The position numbers and the translations under genes are program-made. From Rikenellaceae bacterium (GTDB taxonomy: Bacteria > Bacteroidota > Bacteroidia > Bacteroidales > Rikenellaceae): a stretch of 64,000 nt of DNA. Positions 1-8,645 of the stretch are shown here, piece after piece. Location: contig CABJAJ010000008.1 of NCBI GenBank assembly GCA_902363575.1, forward strand, positions 1-64,000, in the 5' to 3' direction. The notes beneath the pieces are model-generated. The model was not told where the DNA came from. It was given only the letters and a program-made list of their open reading frames with translations, and ran no database searches. How positions within the stretch are numbered: the stretch's first letter is position 1; the number at the start of each line of letters is the position of its first letter.

Positions 1-109
<109 letters not shown>

Positions 110-258
110 AAAATCATAATGTATCGTTAGAGTCCTGACTACTCAGTTTCCTAAAAGGAAATTGACAGATAAATACTACATTCTTTTTCTCTCAATAAAC
201 CAGTAATTCAAAGAACCTTGTTGAAAAAATCCCGCACATTTGTAGTGCGAAAGGACTG

Positions 259-290
259 CAAAGATAAATCATCTTTTTGAATCCTGCAAA
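259..290 (-). promoter_or_regulatory. rrn promoter P1 (Bacteroidetes sigma type)
   Basis: On the minus strand TTTG (290-287) is followed after 20 bp by TATCTTTG (266-259), a perfect match to the Bacteroidetes -33/-7 consensus TTTG-N19/21-TAnnTTTG. It lies about 150 bp before the mature 16S end and drives the rRNA operon leftward. Confidence 0.75.
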
Positions 291-401
291 TCTTTTTTCA
301 AGAACTTTGCATTTTTGAAAAAACTTTGTTTCAGTTGTTTCCAGCCCCGTCTCGGGAACTTTCGGCCTTTCGGCAACCCCGTTTTTTCTCAAACGCGGAT
401 G

Positions 402-432
402 CAAAGGTAGCCACTATTTTCAAATCTGCAAA
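402..432 (-). promoter_or_regulatory. rrn promoter P2 (upstream tandem promoter)
   Basis: A second minus-strand pair, TTTG (432-429), 19 bp, TACCTTTG (409-402), lies upstream of P1. Tandem promoters are usual for rRNA operons. The spacing and both elements fit the Bacteroidetes consensus. Confidence 0.7.
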
Positions 433-510
433 TATTTTCGCATCTTTTTTCTCAAAAAAATCACGATTATCCCTTCAAACGGCCCAATACCTCTATATAT
501 TATGCGAACG

Positions 511-539
511 GCCCGGAAATGCGCATTGCATTTCCGGGC
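511..539 (-). terminator. hairpin after the first S8 peptidase gene
   Basis: GCCCGGAAATGC and GCATTTCCGGGC form a 12-bp stem with a 5-nt loop about 20 bp beyond the stop codon of the leftward subtilase gene. There is no clear T-run, so this may be a weak terminator or an mRNA 3'-end stabiliser. Confidence 0.5.
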
Positions 540-560
540 ACGTTACCTTAGCGGGACCTA

Positions 561-2564
561 TCAGAGCCAACCGCCGTTAGAAGCAATCTGCGGACGTGCG
601 ACCACGACAAGCTGTTTCGAGACGATCGTTCCGCCGATATTGGTGCGCAGGGTCAGGGAAGCCGAGCCCGTATTGGCACAGACCACAATCAGTTTATTCC
701 CCTTGACCAGGCTCGAAAGCCCCAGCGCACGTTCATCCTCCTGGGATACGGAGACGGCGAACGTCAGGTTCTCGGATGCACCGAAATACTTCGACAGGTC
801 GATCTCCGTCGCTTCGTTCTGCTTGATCCAGATTGCCGCCGTTCCCTCGATCGAGAGCAGAAGTTTGTAGGCATCCGTATAGCCGCCGCCCATCTTGCCC
901 ACGTAATTGGGCAGGTGCATGGTCCGGGGATAGGCTTCGCCATAATATTTATAGAAATAATAATAATCCTTTTCCCCTTCCAGATAGGAGTTGATATCGT
1001 TGACCGAGGTCAGGAGCAGCGAACGGAACTCGTCGGCCGTAAAGTGCTTGCCGAGTTTGACGGCATACGAGAGGCCGAGCGCGGCAACGCCCGACACATG
1101 GGGACAGGCCATCGAGGTGCCTTCCATGTACCCGTAAAGGCCGAAAGCATCGGTCTGGGTCGAAAGGATGGTTCCCGCGTCGTCCAGGGTGTAATCCGAA
1201 TCTCCGCCGGGAGCCGCAATATCGGCCGCCTGACCGTAATTGGTGAACGTGGAGGGCGTAAAATCCGGAGCAAAGGCCGTAACACACACCACACCGCCAT
1301 AAGATGCCGGATAACCGGGCATGCGGGCGGACTCATTGCCCGCCGCGAAAATGGCCAGACCGCCTGTCATCGGCGAGGCCGGATTGTCCTTGCCGGCATT
1401 GGCGATGAAATAGTCGATCGCGTCTTTCTCGGCCGAACAGGCTCTAGCCCATGCCGAATCGGAGGTAAAAACACCAGCATCGTATCCCCAGCTGCACTGC
1501 AGGATCAGCGCGCCGTTGTCGGCTGCATACCTGATCGCATTGGCCGTCGCATCGGCAGTTGCCCCATCCTCGCCGTCGAAGATTTGGAGCGACATAATTT
1601 TCACGCCGTCATTCGAGCCCGAACCGCCTGCGATACCGCAAACGCCGCGTCCGTTGTTATTCACGGCGGCGATCGTTCCGGCCACATGCGTTCCGTGGCC
1701 GACGTCATCGGGATTGGTCCAGGTAATCTTTCCCGTATTCAACACGAAGTTATATCCGTAAATATCGTCCCGATAACCGTTGCCGTCGTCATCCACACCC
1801 GTCTGACCGTCCAGCTCGGCTTCATTGACCCACATATTGGCACTCAGGTCCTCATGGCTGTACATGACTCCCTCGTCCACTACGGCAACGATAATCGAAG
1901 GATCGCCGGTACAAAGCTTCCAGGCCTCCTTGCAATCGACGTCGGCACCCGCACGAATGGGCGAAGTAAGCGTCTGGTCTCCCGTATTGATATAATGCCA
2001 CTGCTTATTCAGTTTGGGATCGTCGAAGGGAAGCTCTTCGGCACGGGTCGTCTGCTGCTGTACCCCCCCCCATACCTGATCGAAGGGCACGGGACGCCGG
2101 TTCTCGATCCTGCGGACATGGATATTGTACTGCACATAGGAGACCTCGGCAACGGAGGCGAAACGGGCTGCGACCTGCTCCAGCGACTCCTGGTTTCCAA
2201 AGCGCACCTTGTACCACAGATGCAGTCCGGCGGCCCTCGCACGGTCTTCCGTTCTCGGATCGACCGTGAAGAGTCTTTCGATCGTCACGCCGCCCATCTC
2301 ACCGAGCACGTCATCGAAAGCCTCGACACCCGAACGGGTCGCTCCCGAGCGGGTTACACCCTGTTCGAGCCGGCCGATCGCGTCCGGATGGAATTTGACA
2401 AGCAGCTCCCCCGCAGACGCACCGCGGGAACTGTAAATAATCTTCGGATTCCGACCGATGTCTTCGCTGCCGGACGTCGGTTCATCGACGTCATCCTGTG
2501 CGCAGCCGACGCATGCAGCGGCAAAAAGCACTGCTAAAATACGCTGGGCAAATAATTTCATCAT
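561..2564 (-). CDS. S8 family serine peptidase lipoprotein (subtilase)
   Basis: A 667-aa subtilisin-like protease, probably anchored to the outer membrane as a lipoprotein. The start at 2564 (ATG-ATG-AAA) gives a signal peptide ending in a lipobox (AACVGC). The catalytic triad is visible: Asp in VAVVDEGV, His in GHGTHVAGT, Ser in EGTSMACPHVSG, plus the oxyanion Asn in FAAGNE. About 170 residues precede the catalytic domain and form a likely prodomain. About 100 residues follow it and look like a beta-rich C-terminal domain. The next gene upstream in the direction of transcription is a clear paralogue with the same layout, so the pair arose by tandem duplication. Substrate unknown; secreted nutrient or host-protein degradation is an inference. 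Confidence 0.9.
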   Translation of the reverse strand: MMKLFAQRILAVLFAAACVGCAQDDVDEPTSGSEDIGRNPKIIYSSRGASAGELLVKFHPDAIGRLEQGVTRSGATRSGVEAFDDVLGEMGGVTIERLFTVDPRTEDRARAAGLHLWYKVRFGNQESLEQVAARFASVAEVSYVQYNIHVRRIENRRPVPFDQVWGGVQQQTTRAEELPFDDPKLNKQWHYINTGDQTLTSPIRAGADVDCKEAWKLCTGDPSIIVAVVDEGVMYSHEDLSANMWVNEAELDGQTGVDDDGNGYRDDIYGYNFVLNTGKITWTNPDDVGHGTHVAGTIAAVNNNGRGVCGIAGGSGSNDGVKIMSLQIFDGEDGATADATANAIRYAADNGALILQCSWGYDAGVFTSDSAWARACSAEKDAIDYFIANAGKDNPASPMTGGLAIFAAGNESARMPGYPASYGGVVCVTAFAPDFTPSTFTNYGQAADIAAPGGDSDYTLDDAGTILSTQTDAFGLYGYMEGTSMACPHVSGVAALGLSYAVKLGKHFTADEFRSLLLTSVNDINSYLEGEKDYYYFYKYYGEAYPRTMHLPNYVGKMGGGYTDAYKLLLSIEGTAAIWIKQNEATEIDLSKYFGASENLTFAVSVSQEDERALGLSSLVKGNKLIVVCANTGSASLTLRTNIGGTIVSKQLVVVARPQIASNGGWL

Positions 2565-3086
2565 AAATATGGATTTGGAAGATGAAAGGTAGCGATTATT
2601 TTCCAATTAGCAAGTTTTCGGCGGAAAATTACGCAAACCTTTATCGCTGTCCCGGTCCGCCCCACCGGAAAAGCGGGTCCGAAGTCTGTCGGCAGCGAAA
2701 GAAACCCCGCTTTCATGCGCAAAAGCAGGCAACCTCGGGCTCAACGGCAGCGGAAGGAAGGGCCGGATTCAGCAGGTCGGCAGAGGCGGAGCTGCCGACG
2801 AGTTACAGGCGCTTCGACCGTGCGGGAACTATGGCACAGATTCAGCGCTCGACAGGAAGAGGTGGTCCGGCGAACATCCGGCAACAGGCAACGGCTCGAG
2901 GAACGCTCAACAGGCTATCGGACAACAGCTCGCCGACCGGCAAGAAAACGAGAAAAAAAGCCGGCAAGAGACGGATGGCAGGCAACTTATGGCCTCTATG
3001 GAATAGTTCGGAAACGGACGGATCGCAAGAGGCCCGGCTAAATCTTTTCGGATATACACGCGAAAGCCCCCCCTCCTGAAACGACA
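2565..3086. other. gap between the two subtilase genes, no supported gene
   Basis: Open frames exist on the plus strand here, but their composition is basic and low in hydrophobic residues and no domain is recognisable. On the minus strand, TACCTTTC lies about 28 bp before the downstream start and resembles a -7 element for the 561-2564 gene. Confidence 0.4.
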
Positions 3087-3110
3087 AGGGGCCGGACAAA
3101 TCCGGCCCCT
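3087..3110 (-). terminator. hairpin terminator of the second S8 peptidase gene
   Basis: AGGGGCCGGA and TCCGGCCCCT form a perfect 10-bp GC-rich stem with a 4-nt loop, about 24 bp after the leftward stop codon at 3134. The following minus-strand bases are only moderately T-rich. Confidence 0.6.
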
Positions 3111-3133
3111 GTGCTTTGTCGCAGAACGAATCG

Positions 3134-5119
3134 TTACAGCCAACCGCCGTTTGCGGCCACGTTCTTGCGGGATACCACGGCTATCTCGCGGCTTACCTGC
3201 GTACCGCCGATCGAAGTCTTCACGGTGAAGATCGCCGCGCCTTCGTTCGTACAGGTAACGGTCATCTTCTCACCTTTGACCGAGAAAGTCATTCCCAGCT
3301 TGCTCTTATCGTCGGTCGATACATTGGCGATATAAGTGAGGGTCTTGTTGCCTCCGAAATACTGCGACAGGTCGACGGTATTCTCCGTTCCCTGCTTGAT
3401 ATAAACCGCAGGCAGGCCGCGTACGTTCATCAGCATCTTGTAAGCATCCACGTATCCGTTGCCCATCTTGTGCTTGTAATTGTTCTCCAGATCCATGAAT
3501 CCGTTGTACGAGGCTTGGGAATTCGACCACGGAGTATAGGATTTCGTGCCGGTCATGTACTGGTCGATGTCATTGACCGAGGCCAACAGCATGGCACGGA
3601 ACTCCTCGTGCGTAAAACGCTTGCCCAGTTTAACGGCATAGGAGAGACCGAGCGCAGCCACGCCCGCAACATGCGGACAAGCCATCGAAGTGCCCTGCAT
3701 ATAGCCGTACTTGCCCTTGTTGACCGGGAGCGTAGAGAAAATATCCCCGTAGGAGTTGTTGTTATATCCGGCATCGCCGCCAGGAGCTGCGATATCGGCG
3801 GGAGCACCGAAATTCGTAAAGCTCGAAGGGGTGAAGTCAGTACCGAGCGCAGTTACTGCGACCACATTGCCATAAGCTGCCGGATAGGAAACCGCCGTAT
3901 TCTCGTTGCCGGCCGCAAAGATTGCAATACCCCCGTCAAGCGGACCAGTCGGCCGTTTCATCGAGATGAAATAATCGATTGCATCTTTTTCAACTCTGCT
4001 GGCAGAAGATCCCCACTCCTCATCGGTTAAGCCTCCCGAGTTGGGTACCCCCCAACTGCACTGAAGAATGAGTGCACCATTATTGGCTGCATATTCGATG
4101 CCCCTGGCAACGTCCGAGACTCCGGCCTGTGCACCACCGGTATCGTCAAAAATTTGAATCGACATAATCCGCACGCCGTCGTTATTCCCGGTGCCGCCCG
4201 CAACGCCGCAAACACCTATACCGTTGTTATTCACGGCAGCGACCGTGCCGGCCACATGGGTCCCATGCCCGTCGTCGGTGCGGATTTTGCTCGTGTTAGA
4301 AGCGAAATTATAACCGTAAATATCGTCCTTGTAACCGTTGCCGTCGTCGTCCACGCCCGTCTGGCCGTTCAACTCGGCTTCGTTGACCCACATGTTGGCT
4401 GCCAGGTCTTCATGATCGAACGCTACACCCTCGTCCACAACCGCAACGATGACCGAAGGATCGCCGGCGCAAAGCTCCCATGCAGCAAAAAGATTGACAT
4501 CGCAACCCGCCTTGATCGGCTGGGTAAGCGACATATCGCCTGTATTGTTGTAATGCCACTGCTTGCTGAGTCTCGGATCGTTGAACGAGGACGAGGCTCG
4601 TGTATCGGGCGTCGGATCGACGCCGTCATAAGACACTGCCTTCCCCTTATCAATACGCTGCACGGGTATGTCATATTCCACAAGCGAAACGTCGCCGAGC
4701 AGAGAAAACTTCCCGGCAACCTGCTCGAGCGAAACGGAGGGGGCAAATTTCAACTGGTACCAACGATCCAGACCGACACGACGCGCATCCTGCTCGAAGC
4801 GCGGATCCAGCACGAAGACCGGCTCGATCGACAGGGCGTCGATTTCATCCATGACCGCATCGAATTCAACCAATCCCGATCGGGAGATCACCCGCTCCGA
4901 ACGGGTCACACGCGCGGCGACCTTCGCCACGGCCTCTTCGGAGAATTTGACCAGCAAAGTCCCCTCATTGGCCTCACGGGCGCTGTAAACAATTTTCTTC
5001 GGATTGCCGCCGATGTTGCCGCCATCGACGCCAGTTCCTTCATCTATTGCGTTTTCGGCGCATCCCGACAGGGCGAATGCGGCGAAAAGGCAGAGCATAA
5101 TCGAACCAAAAAATTTCAT
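3134..5119 (-). CDS. S8 family serine peptidase lipoprotein (subtilase), paralogue
   Basis: A 661-aa paralogue of the neighbouring subtilase. The start at 5119 (MKFFGS) is chosen because it opens a signal peptide with lipobox LSGC. Triad motifs: VAVVDEGVAFDHEDL (Asp), GHGTHVAGT (His), QGTSMACPHVAG (Ser), with Asn in FAAGNEN. The N-terminal prodomain and C-terminal beta domain match the paralogue, including the shared ending AANGGWL / ASNGGWL. On the minus strand TATCTTTA lies about 22 bp before the start and resembles a -7 element. Each gene has its own promoter-like element and hairpin, so they are probably transcribed separately. Confidence 0.9.
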   Translation of the reverse strand: MKFFGSIMLCLFAAFALSGCAENAIDEGTGVDGGNIGGNPKKIVYSAREANEGTLLVKFSEEAVAKVAARVTRSERVISRSGLVEFDAVMDEIDALSIEPVFVLDPRFEQDARRVGLDRWYQLKFAPSVSLEQVAGKFSLLGDVSLVEYDIPVQRIDKGKAVSYDGVDPTPDTRASSSFNDPRLSKQWHYNNTGDMSLTQPIKAGCDVNLFAAWELCAGDPSVIVAVVDEGVAFDHEDLAANMWVNEAELNGQTGVDDDGNGYKDDIYGYNFASNTSKIRTDDGHGTHVAGTVAAVNNNGIGVCGVAGGTGNNDGVRIMSIQIFDDTGGAQAGVSDVARGIEYAANNGALILQCSWGVPNSGGLTDEEWGSSASRVEKDAIDYFISMKRPTGPLDGGIAIFAAGNENTAVSYPAAYGNVVAVTALGTDFTPSSFTNFGAPADIAAPGGDAGYNNNSYGDIFSTLPVNKGKYGYMQGTSMACPHVAGVAALGLSYAVKLGKRFTHEEFRAMLLASVNDIDQYMTGTKSYTPWSNSQASYNGFMDLENNYKHKMGNGYVDAYKMLMNVRGLPAVYIKQGTENTVDLSQYFGGNKTLTYIANVSTDDKSKLGMTFSVKGEKMTVTCTNEGAAIFTVKTSIGGTQVSREIAVVSRKNVAANGGWL

Positions 5120-5218
5120 AGTGTTTAAGTTTTGACCCCTAAAGATACGCATTATTTATAAAAATCCAAAAAAACCGTTCGTTTGCACTGTTTTTTATCA
5201 TCCGATCCATTATTTTGC

Positions 5219-5226
5219 TACTTTTG
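5219..5226 (+). promoter_or_regulatory. -7 promoter element for lspA
   Basis: TACTTTTG matches TAnnTTTG and lies 22 bp before the lspA start. No good -33 TTTG is visible at the usual spacing. Confidence 0.5.
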
Positions 5227-5248
5227 CAAAAATTGAACATTCAAGCCC

Positions 5249-5857
5249 ATGAACTGGAAAAAAATTTCCCTGCTCGTCCTCATCCTGCTCGTGGCCGACC
5301 AGGCGCTCAAAATATGGGTCAAGACCCACATGACGCTCGACGAGTCGATCGTCGTCTTCCCCGACTGGTTCCAGCTCCGGTTTATCGAAAACAGCGGAGC
5401 GGCCTTCGGGATGCGCCTGTCAACGCCGGGCACATTCGACTGGGGCAAGCTGCTGCTGAGCGTGTTCCGCATCTCCATGATCGGCGTGCTGGGGTACCTG
5501 ATTTACCGCTTCGTAAAAACCCGCGCACCCAAAGGCGTCGTCATCGGAATGGCCCTGATCTTCGCCGGAGCGCTGGGCAACATCCTCGACAGCGCCTTCT
5601 ACGGAATGATCTTTTCGGCCAGCACCCCCACGACCGTCGCCCATCTGGGCGGTCACTACGCCCCTTTCATGATGGGCAAAGTGGTCGATATGTTCTATTT
5701 CCCGCTTTTCCAATGGAACGGTGTGCCCCGCCTGCTCGGATTCCTGGTCGATTCCAACAACTACTTCTTCGGTGCGATCTTCAACCTGGCGGACGCATAT
5801 ATATCGGTAGCGGTCGTTTACCTGCTGCTTTTCCAGTTCCGTTTTTTCAGCAAATGA
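5249..5857 (+). CDS. lspA: lipoprotein signal peptidase (signal peptidase II)
   Basis: A 202-aa integral membrane aspartic peptidase that cleaves the signal peptide of prolipoproteins at the lipobox Cys in the inner membrane. Four hydrophobic segments are visible (about 5-22, 70-88, 98-115 and 175-195). The catalytic aspartates are those in GKVVDMFYF and FNLADAYIS, the two LspA signature sites. IENSGAAFGM is the conserved first-loop motif. The protein is longer than the E. coli enzyme because of the Bacteroidetes-type insert between GNILDSAFYG and the first catalytic Asp. Many lipoproteins in this window would be its substrates. Confidence 0.96.
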   Translation: MNWKKISLLVLILLVADQALKIWVKTHMTLDESIVVFPDWFQLRFIENSGAAFGMRLSTPGTFDWGKLLLSVFRISMIGVLGYLIYRFVKTRAPKGVVIGMALIFAGALGNILDSAFYGMIFSASTPTTVAHLGGHYAPFMMGKVVDMFYFPLFQWNGVPRLLGFLVDSNNYFFGAIFNLADAYISVAVVYLLLFQFRFFSK

Positions 5858-5875
5858 CATTTTTTTGAAAAAACG

Positions 5876-5906
5876 TTCGTGGAATCGAAAAATTATATTA
5901 CCTTTG
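5876..5906 (+). promoter_or_regulatory. promoter of tRNA-Leu
   Basis: TACCTTTG (5899-5906) is a perfect -7 element. TTCG at 5876-5879, 19 bp upstream, is a near match to the -33 TTTG. The mature tRNA begins 21 bp downstream. Confidence 0.65.
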
Positions 5907-5926
5907 CGCACCGCAATTTCCGAAAT

Positions 5927-6008
5927 GCCCAGGTGGCGGAATAGGTAGACGCGCACGTTTCAGGTGCGTGTGCCGCAAGGCGTGCAGGTTCGATTCCTGT
6001 CCTGGGCA
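5927..6008 (+). tRNA. tRNA-Leu (anticodon CAG)
   Basis: A class II tRNA with acceptor stem GCCCAGG/CCTGGGC, discriminator A, D-arm GGCGGAATAGGTAGAC, anticodon loop TTCAGGT (CAG, reads CUG), a long variable arm, and T-arm with GGTTCGATTCC. It aligns closely with E. coli tRNA-Leu(CAG). The 3' CCA is not encoded, so it must be added after transcription. Confidence 0.96.
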
Positions 6009-6012
6009 CGGT

Positions 6013-6046
6013 GATCCCCGTTAGAGAACTCTGACGGGGATTTTTT
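6013..6046 (+). terminator. rho-independent terminator after tRNA-Leu
   Basis: ATCCCCGT and ACGGGGAT form the base of a stem extended by AGAG/CTCT, followed at once by TTTTTT. This is a textbook terminator directly after the tRNA. Confidence 0.85.
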
Positions 6047-6133
6047 ACGTCCTGTCCCCTGCGTCCGCTCCGGACGGATGCGAGGCTGCACATACGCCAA
6101 GCCACCCGCCGCACCGGATGCTTCGCCCGCGAC

Positions 6134-6165
6134 AAAAAAAGGCCGGGCACGTACATGCCTGGCCC
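6134..6165 (-). terminator. terminator of the BACON/repeat lipoprotein gene
   Basis: On the minus strand a GGGCCAGGCA / TGCCCGGCC stem is followed by seven T residues (plus-strand A-run 6134-6140). It lies just beyond the stop codon at 6183. Confidence 0.8.
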
Positions 6166-6182
6166 GCCCGATGATGTCGGGG

Positions 6183-8582
6183 CTATCGGAAACGCACCTC
6201 CCGCTGACGTTTCTCATGCGCCGGAGACCGCTCCGCCGAGGCAAGCCGCACGCCCCGACCGGCAGCATCCCGGAAAAATCCGACCGGGCGTACGGGATCG
6301 GCCCGCTCCGAAACCCGTTCGGCAGTCGGCAGGAGCGTCGCAACGGGACGCTTTTTCGGGACATCCGGACAGAGTACGGCACCGACGACGGCGGTCGGAC
6401 GGTGCTTCGCCGTCGTCACTGCGGAACGGTCTGCGCGGACCGTTTTTCGCTCCAGACGCCCGTACGCGCCCTGCGCATCGGTGGCCACGGCCGCATAGGT
6501 CAGGCTGCCGCCCCACTCGGCCAGATTGCCCAATTCGCGGGCATCCTGCCGTCCCTGGGCTTTGAGCACGGGAATCATCGCTTCGTCGCTGTAACCCGAC
6601 AGGTCTTTGAAAGCCCCGGCATACCAGTGCTCGGCATGGGCGTTGGGTTCGAGATGCGCATAGATCACGGCTTTGCCCCGGTAAGAGGCGTATTTGACCG
6701 GATCGGCGGCATAAAAATCATCGCCGTCCCGGACTTCGGCCGTGATGACGACCTCCGCCGGACTTCCGGTGGAAAGCGGTTCGGTAACGAATCGCCCGGA
6801 TTTCATCAGCGGCGTGGTCACGCCCCCGCTGTAACCGAAGGCATAGGCGACATAGGCCGTCCCGGGCTGGAGGTAGCCCTCGGCATCGAGCCGGTGATAC
6901 CCGACAGTCAGGTAGGCATCGATCCCACTGCCCAGTTGGGCGACCACGGAGCGGACGAAAGCCTCGTCATCCCCGTCGTAGGCGGCATAGGTTTCATAAT
7001 CGATGCAGTCGGTAAAGTAGGTTTCGTCATCGACCGACGGCCTGAATGTCACCACAGCCCCCAGCGAAGTGATGTTGGTGACCGTGATTTCGACGGTCAT
7101 CTCCGACTGGGGCACGCGCTCCGTGCGGCAGCGCGCACATGCTACCAGAGTAGTCCGTATCCCGTCGGCGCCGATGCCGAAAACCACGGCAGCGTATTCC
7201 GTGTCGGCCGCGAGCTCTTCGAGATCGAGATCGGCGGCGGTGTCGAGCGAACGGACACCCGTAAAGATATACCGGTTGCCGCCCCAGTCCAATCCGTTGC
7301 GGTTCTCCTGGGCGATGAATTGCCCGGCCAGCTCGTCGGTCGTGTAGCGGTCGAGGTTGGAAGCGTCGCAGAGTCCCACGTAATAGCGTGTTGCGGGATT
7401 CGACGGCGCCACTGTCACGTTCATCCGCGTTGCGGCGACCCGCTCGAATCCGACCGTGAAGGTGCAGTCATCGGTCGGCACGAAAGGCTCCGTGCGGAAA
7501 GCGTCTGTCCTGAGATCGGTCGTGGCCACGCCGCTTTCGTCGAGTCCGAAGGCGAACAGCACGTATTCGGTATCGGGATTCAGCTCCCCGAGCGCATTGC
7601 TGTCGTCGCCGATGGTCAGGAAGTCGGAGAACGAATAGTCGTATCCAGCCATCTGCCAGATCTCCACCGCCTGACGGATGTACTCGATATTGGTCTGAAT
7701 CACCTGGTCGGGGGTTCCGAACGCATCGAAGGTCTTGCGCTCTACGCAATCCCAGAAATAGGTGCAGCTCTTGTCGGAGGGGGACACCTCGACGTCGGCC
7801 CCGAAAGCCGTCCTACGGGAGACGGAGAAGGTGAACGAGCAGTCGATGCGCCCCACCGCCTCGGTGCGGAAGAGGCTTTTGACAATGCCGGTGGTCGGCT
7901 CCCCGAGCGGGGTCATCCCATACGCATAGGCATAATACTCCGTGTCGGGCTTCAGCCCCTCGATCCGGCTGCGCCGCGTTTCGGTCGCAAGGTAGTTGGC
8001 GAGCATCTGCTCGAAAGTCACTTCGTAAAGCTCCGCACGCTTGCGGATATACTCCAGGTCGTCGGCGATATAGGCCTCGTCGTCCGGAAAGCGGTCGAAA
8101 TAGGCCTTCTCGGTGACCAGCGAGAAATAGGAGCCCACACCCTGTGCGGGAACCCACTCCACCGTGATTTGCGAGGTAGCGGGCTCGGAGCAGGTGATTC
8201 GGAAGAGCGGCTCCTCGCCGGCAGCGGACTGACGAACGATGACACGCACCGTTTGCGCACCGGCTAACTCGAGCGTCACCGTGCCGGTGCGGGCAGCCTC
8301 GTCGGGATTCGGATCGGCCGCAAAGCGGACCCGGCCGGCCTGCGACGCATCGAAATCATGCAGCCACTCTTCCGTGCACGACGCGCTGACGCGGACGTCG
8401 GAGCCGGCGTTTTCCAGCGTGTAGCCGATCTCGCACGGACCCCCTTCGACCGGCACACCGATCTCCGGACGCTCGGCGCGGATCACCGGCGCAGCCGGAG
8501 CGTCCGCGTCCGACGACGCGCAGCCCGGCGACAGGAGCGACAAACCCGCCCCTGTCAGGAACAAGTAAAGGTATTTTTTCAT
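6183..8582 (-). CDS. BACON-domain lipoprotein with repeated Fn3-like units
   Basis: A 799-aa secreted lipoprotein. The start at 8582 (MKKYLYLF) gives a signal peptide with lipobox SPGC. Residues about 28-125 look like a BACON domain. They are followed by four or five units of about 110-120 aa that share the pattern of a beta-strand, an acidic/aromatic segment such as YFxxxxxxxYxxFxxDDE, and a closing LxPDTEYxxYAYGM-like strand typical of Bacteroidetes Fn3-like repeats. No catalytic motif is seen. The last 80 or so residues are Arg/Pro-rich and unlike the repeats, so the reading frame may run past the true end after a frameshift. Probable glycan- or protein-binding surface protein. Confidence 0.8.
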   Translation of the reverse strand: MKKYLYLFLTGAGLSLLSPGCASSDADAPAAPVIRAERPEIGVPVEGGPCEIGYTLENAGSDVRVSASCTEEWLHDFDASQAGRVRFAADPNPDEAARTGTVTLELAGAQTVRVIVRQSAAGEEPLFRITCSEPATSQITVEWVPAQGVGSYFSLVTEKAYFDRFPDDEAYIADDLEYIRKRAELYEVTFEQMLANYLATETRRSRIEGLKPDTEYYAYAYGMTPLGEPTTGIVKSLFRTEAVGRIDCSFTFSVSRRTAFGADVEVSPSDKSCTYFWDCVERKTFDAFGTPDQVIQTNIEYIRQAVEIWQMAGYDYSFSDFLTIGDDSNALGELNPDTEYVLFAFGLDESGVATTDLRTDAFRTEPFVPTDDCTFTVGFERVAATRMNVTVAPSNPATRYYVGLCDASNLDRYTTDELAGQFIAQENRNGLDWGGNRYIFTGVRSLDTAADLDLEELAADTEYAAVVFGIGADGIRTTLVACARCRTERVPQSEMTVEITVTNITSLGAVVTFRPSVDDETYFTDCIDYETYAAYDGDDEAFVRSVVAQLGSGIDAYLTVGYHRLDAEGYLQPGTAYVAYAFGYSGGVTTPLMKSGRFVTEPLSTGSPAEVVITAEVRDGDDFYAADPVKYASYRGKAVIYAHLEPNAHAEHWYAGAFKDLSGYSDEAMIPVLKAQGRQDARELGNLAEWGGSLTYAAVATDAQGAYGRLERKTVRADRSAVTTAKHRPTAVVGAVLCPDVPKKRPVATLLPTAERVSERADPVRPVGFFRDAAGRGVRLASAERSPAHEKRQREVRFR

Positions 8583-8645
8583 AAGTCGGTTCGGATAAGG
8601 CGTACGGGCCGCCAAGGGCCCGTACGCGTTTTACATGGATCGGGG

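Noticed and set aside
2063..2071. C9 tract in the first subtilase gene as a phase switch
   Set aside because: The gene is in frame as sequenced and similar to its paralogue on both sides of the tract; no evidence of switching.
2582..3079. 165-codon plus-strand frame between the subtilase genes
   Set aside because: No hydrophobic core, no known motif, low-complexity basic composition.
5927..6008. tRNA-Leu as the prophage integration site
   Set aside because: The prophage edge is 20 kb away and there is no duplicate of this tRNA end near 25.8 kb.
6078..8267. 729-codon plus-strand frame opposite the BACON/repeat gene
   Set aside because: Composition is typical of an antisense shadow in a GC-rich gene; the minus frame has clear repeats and lipobox.
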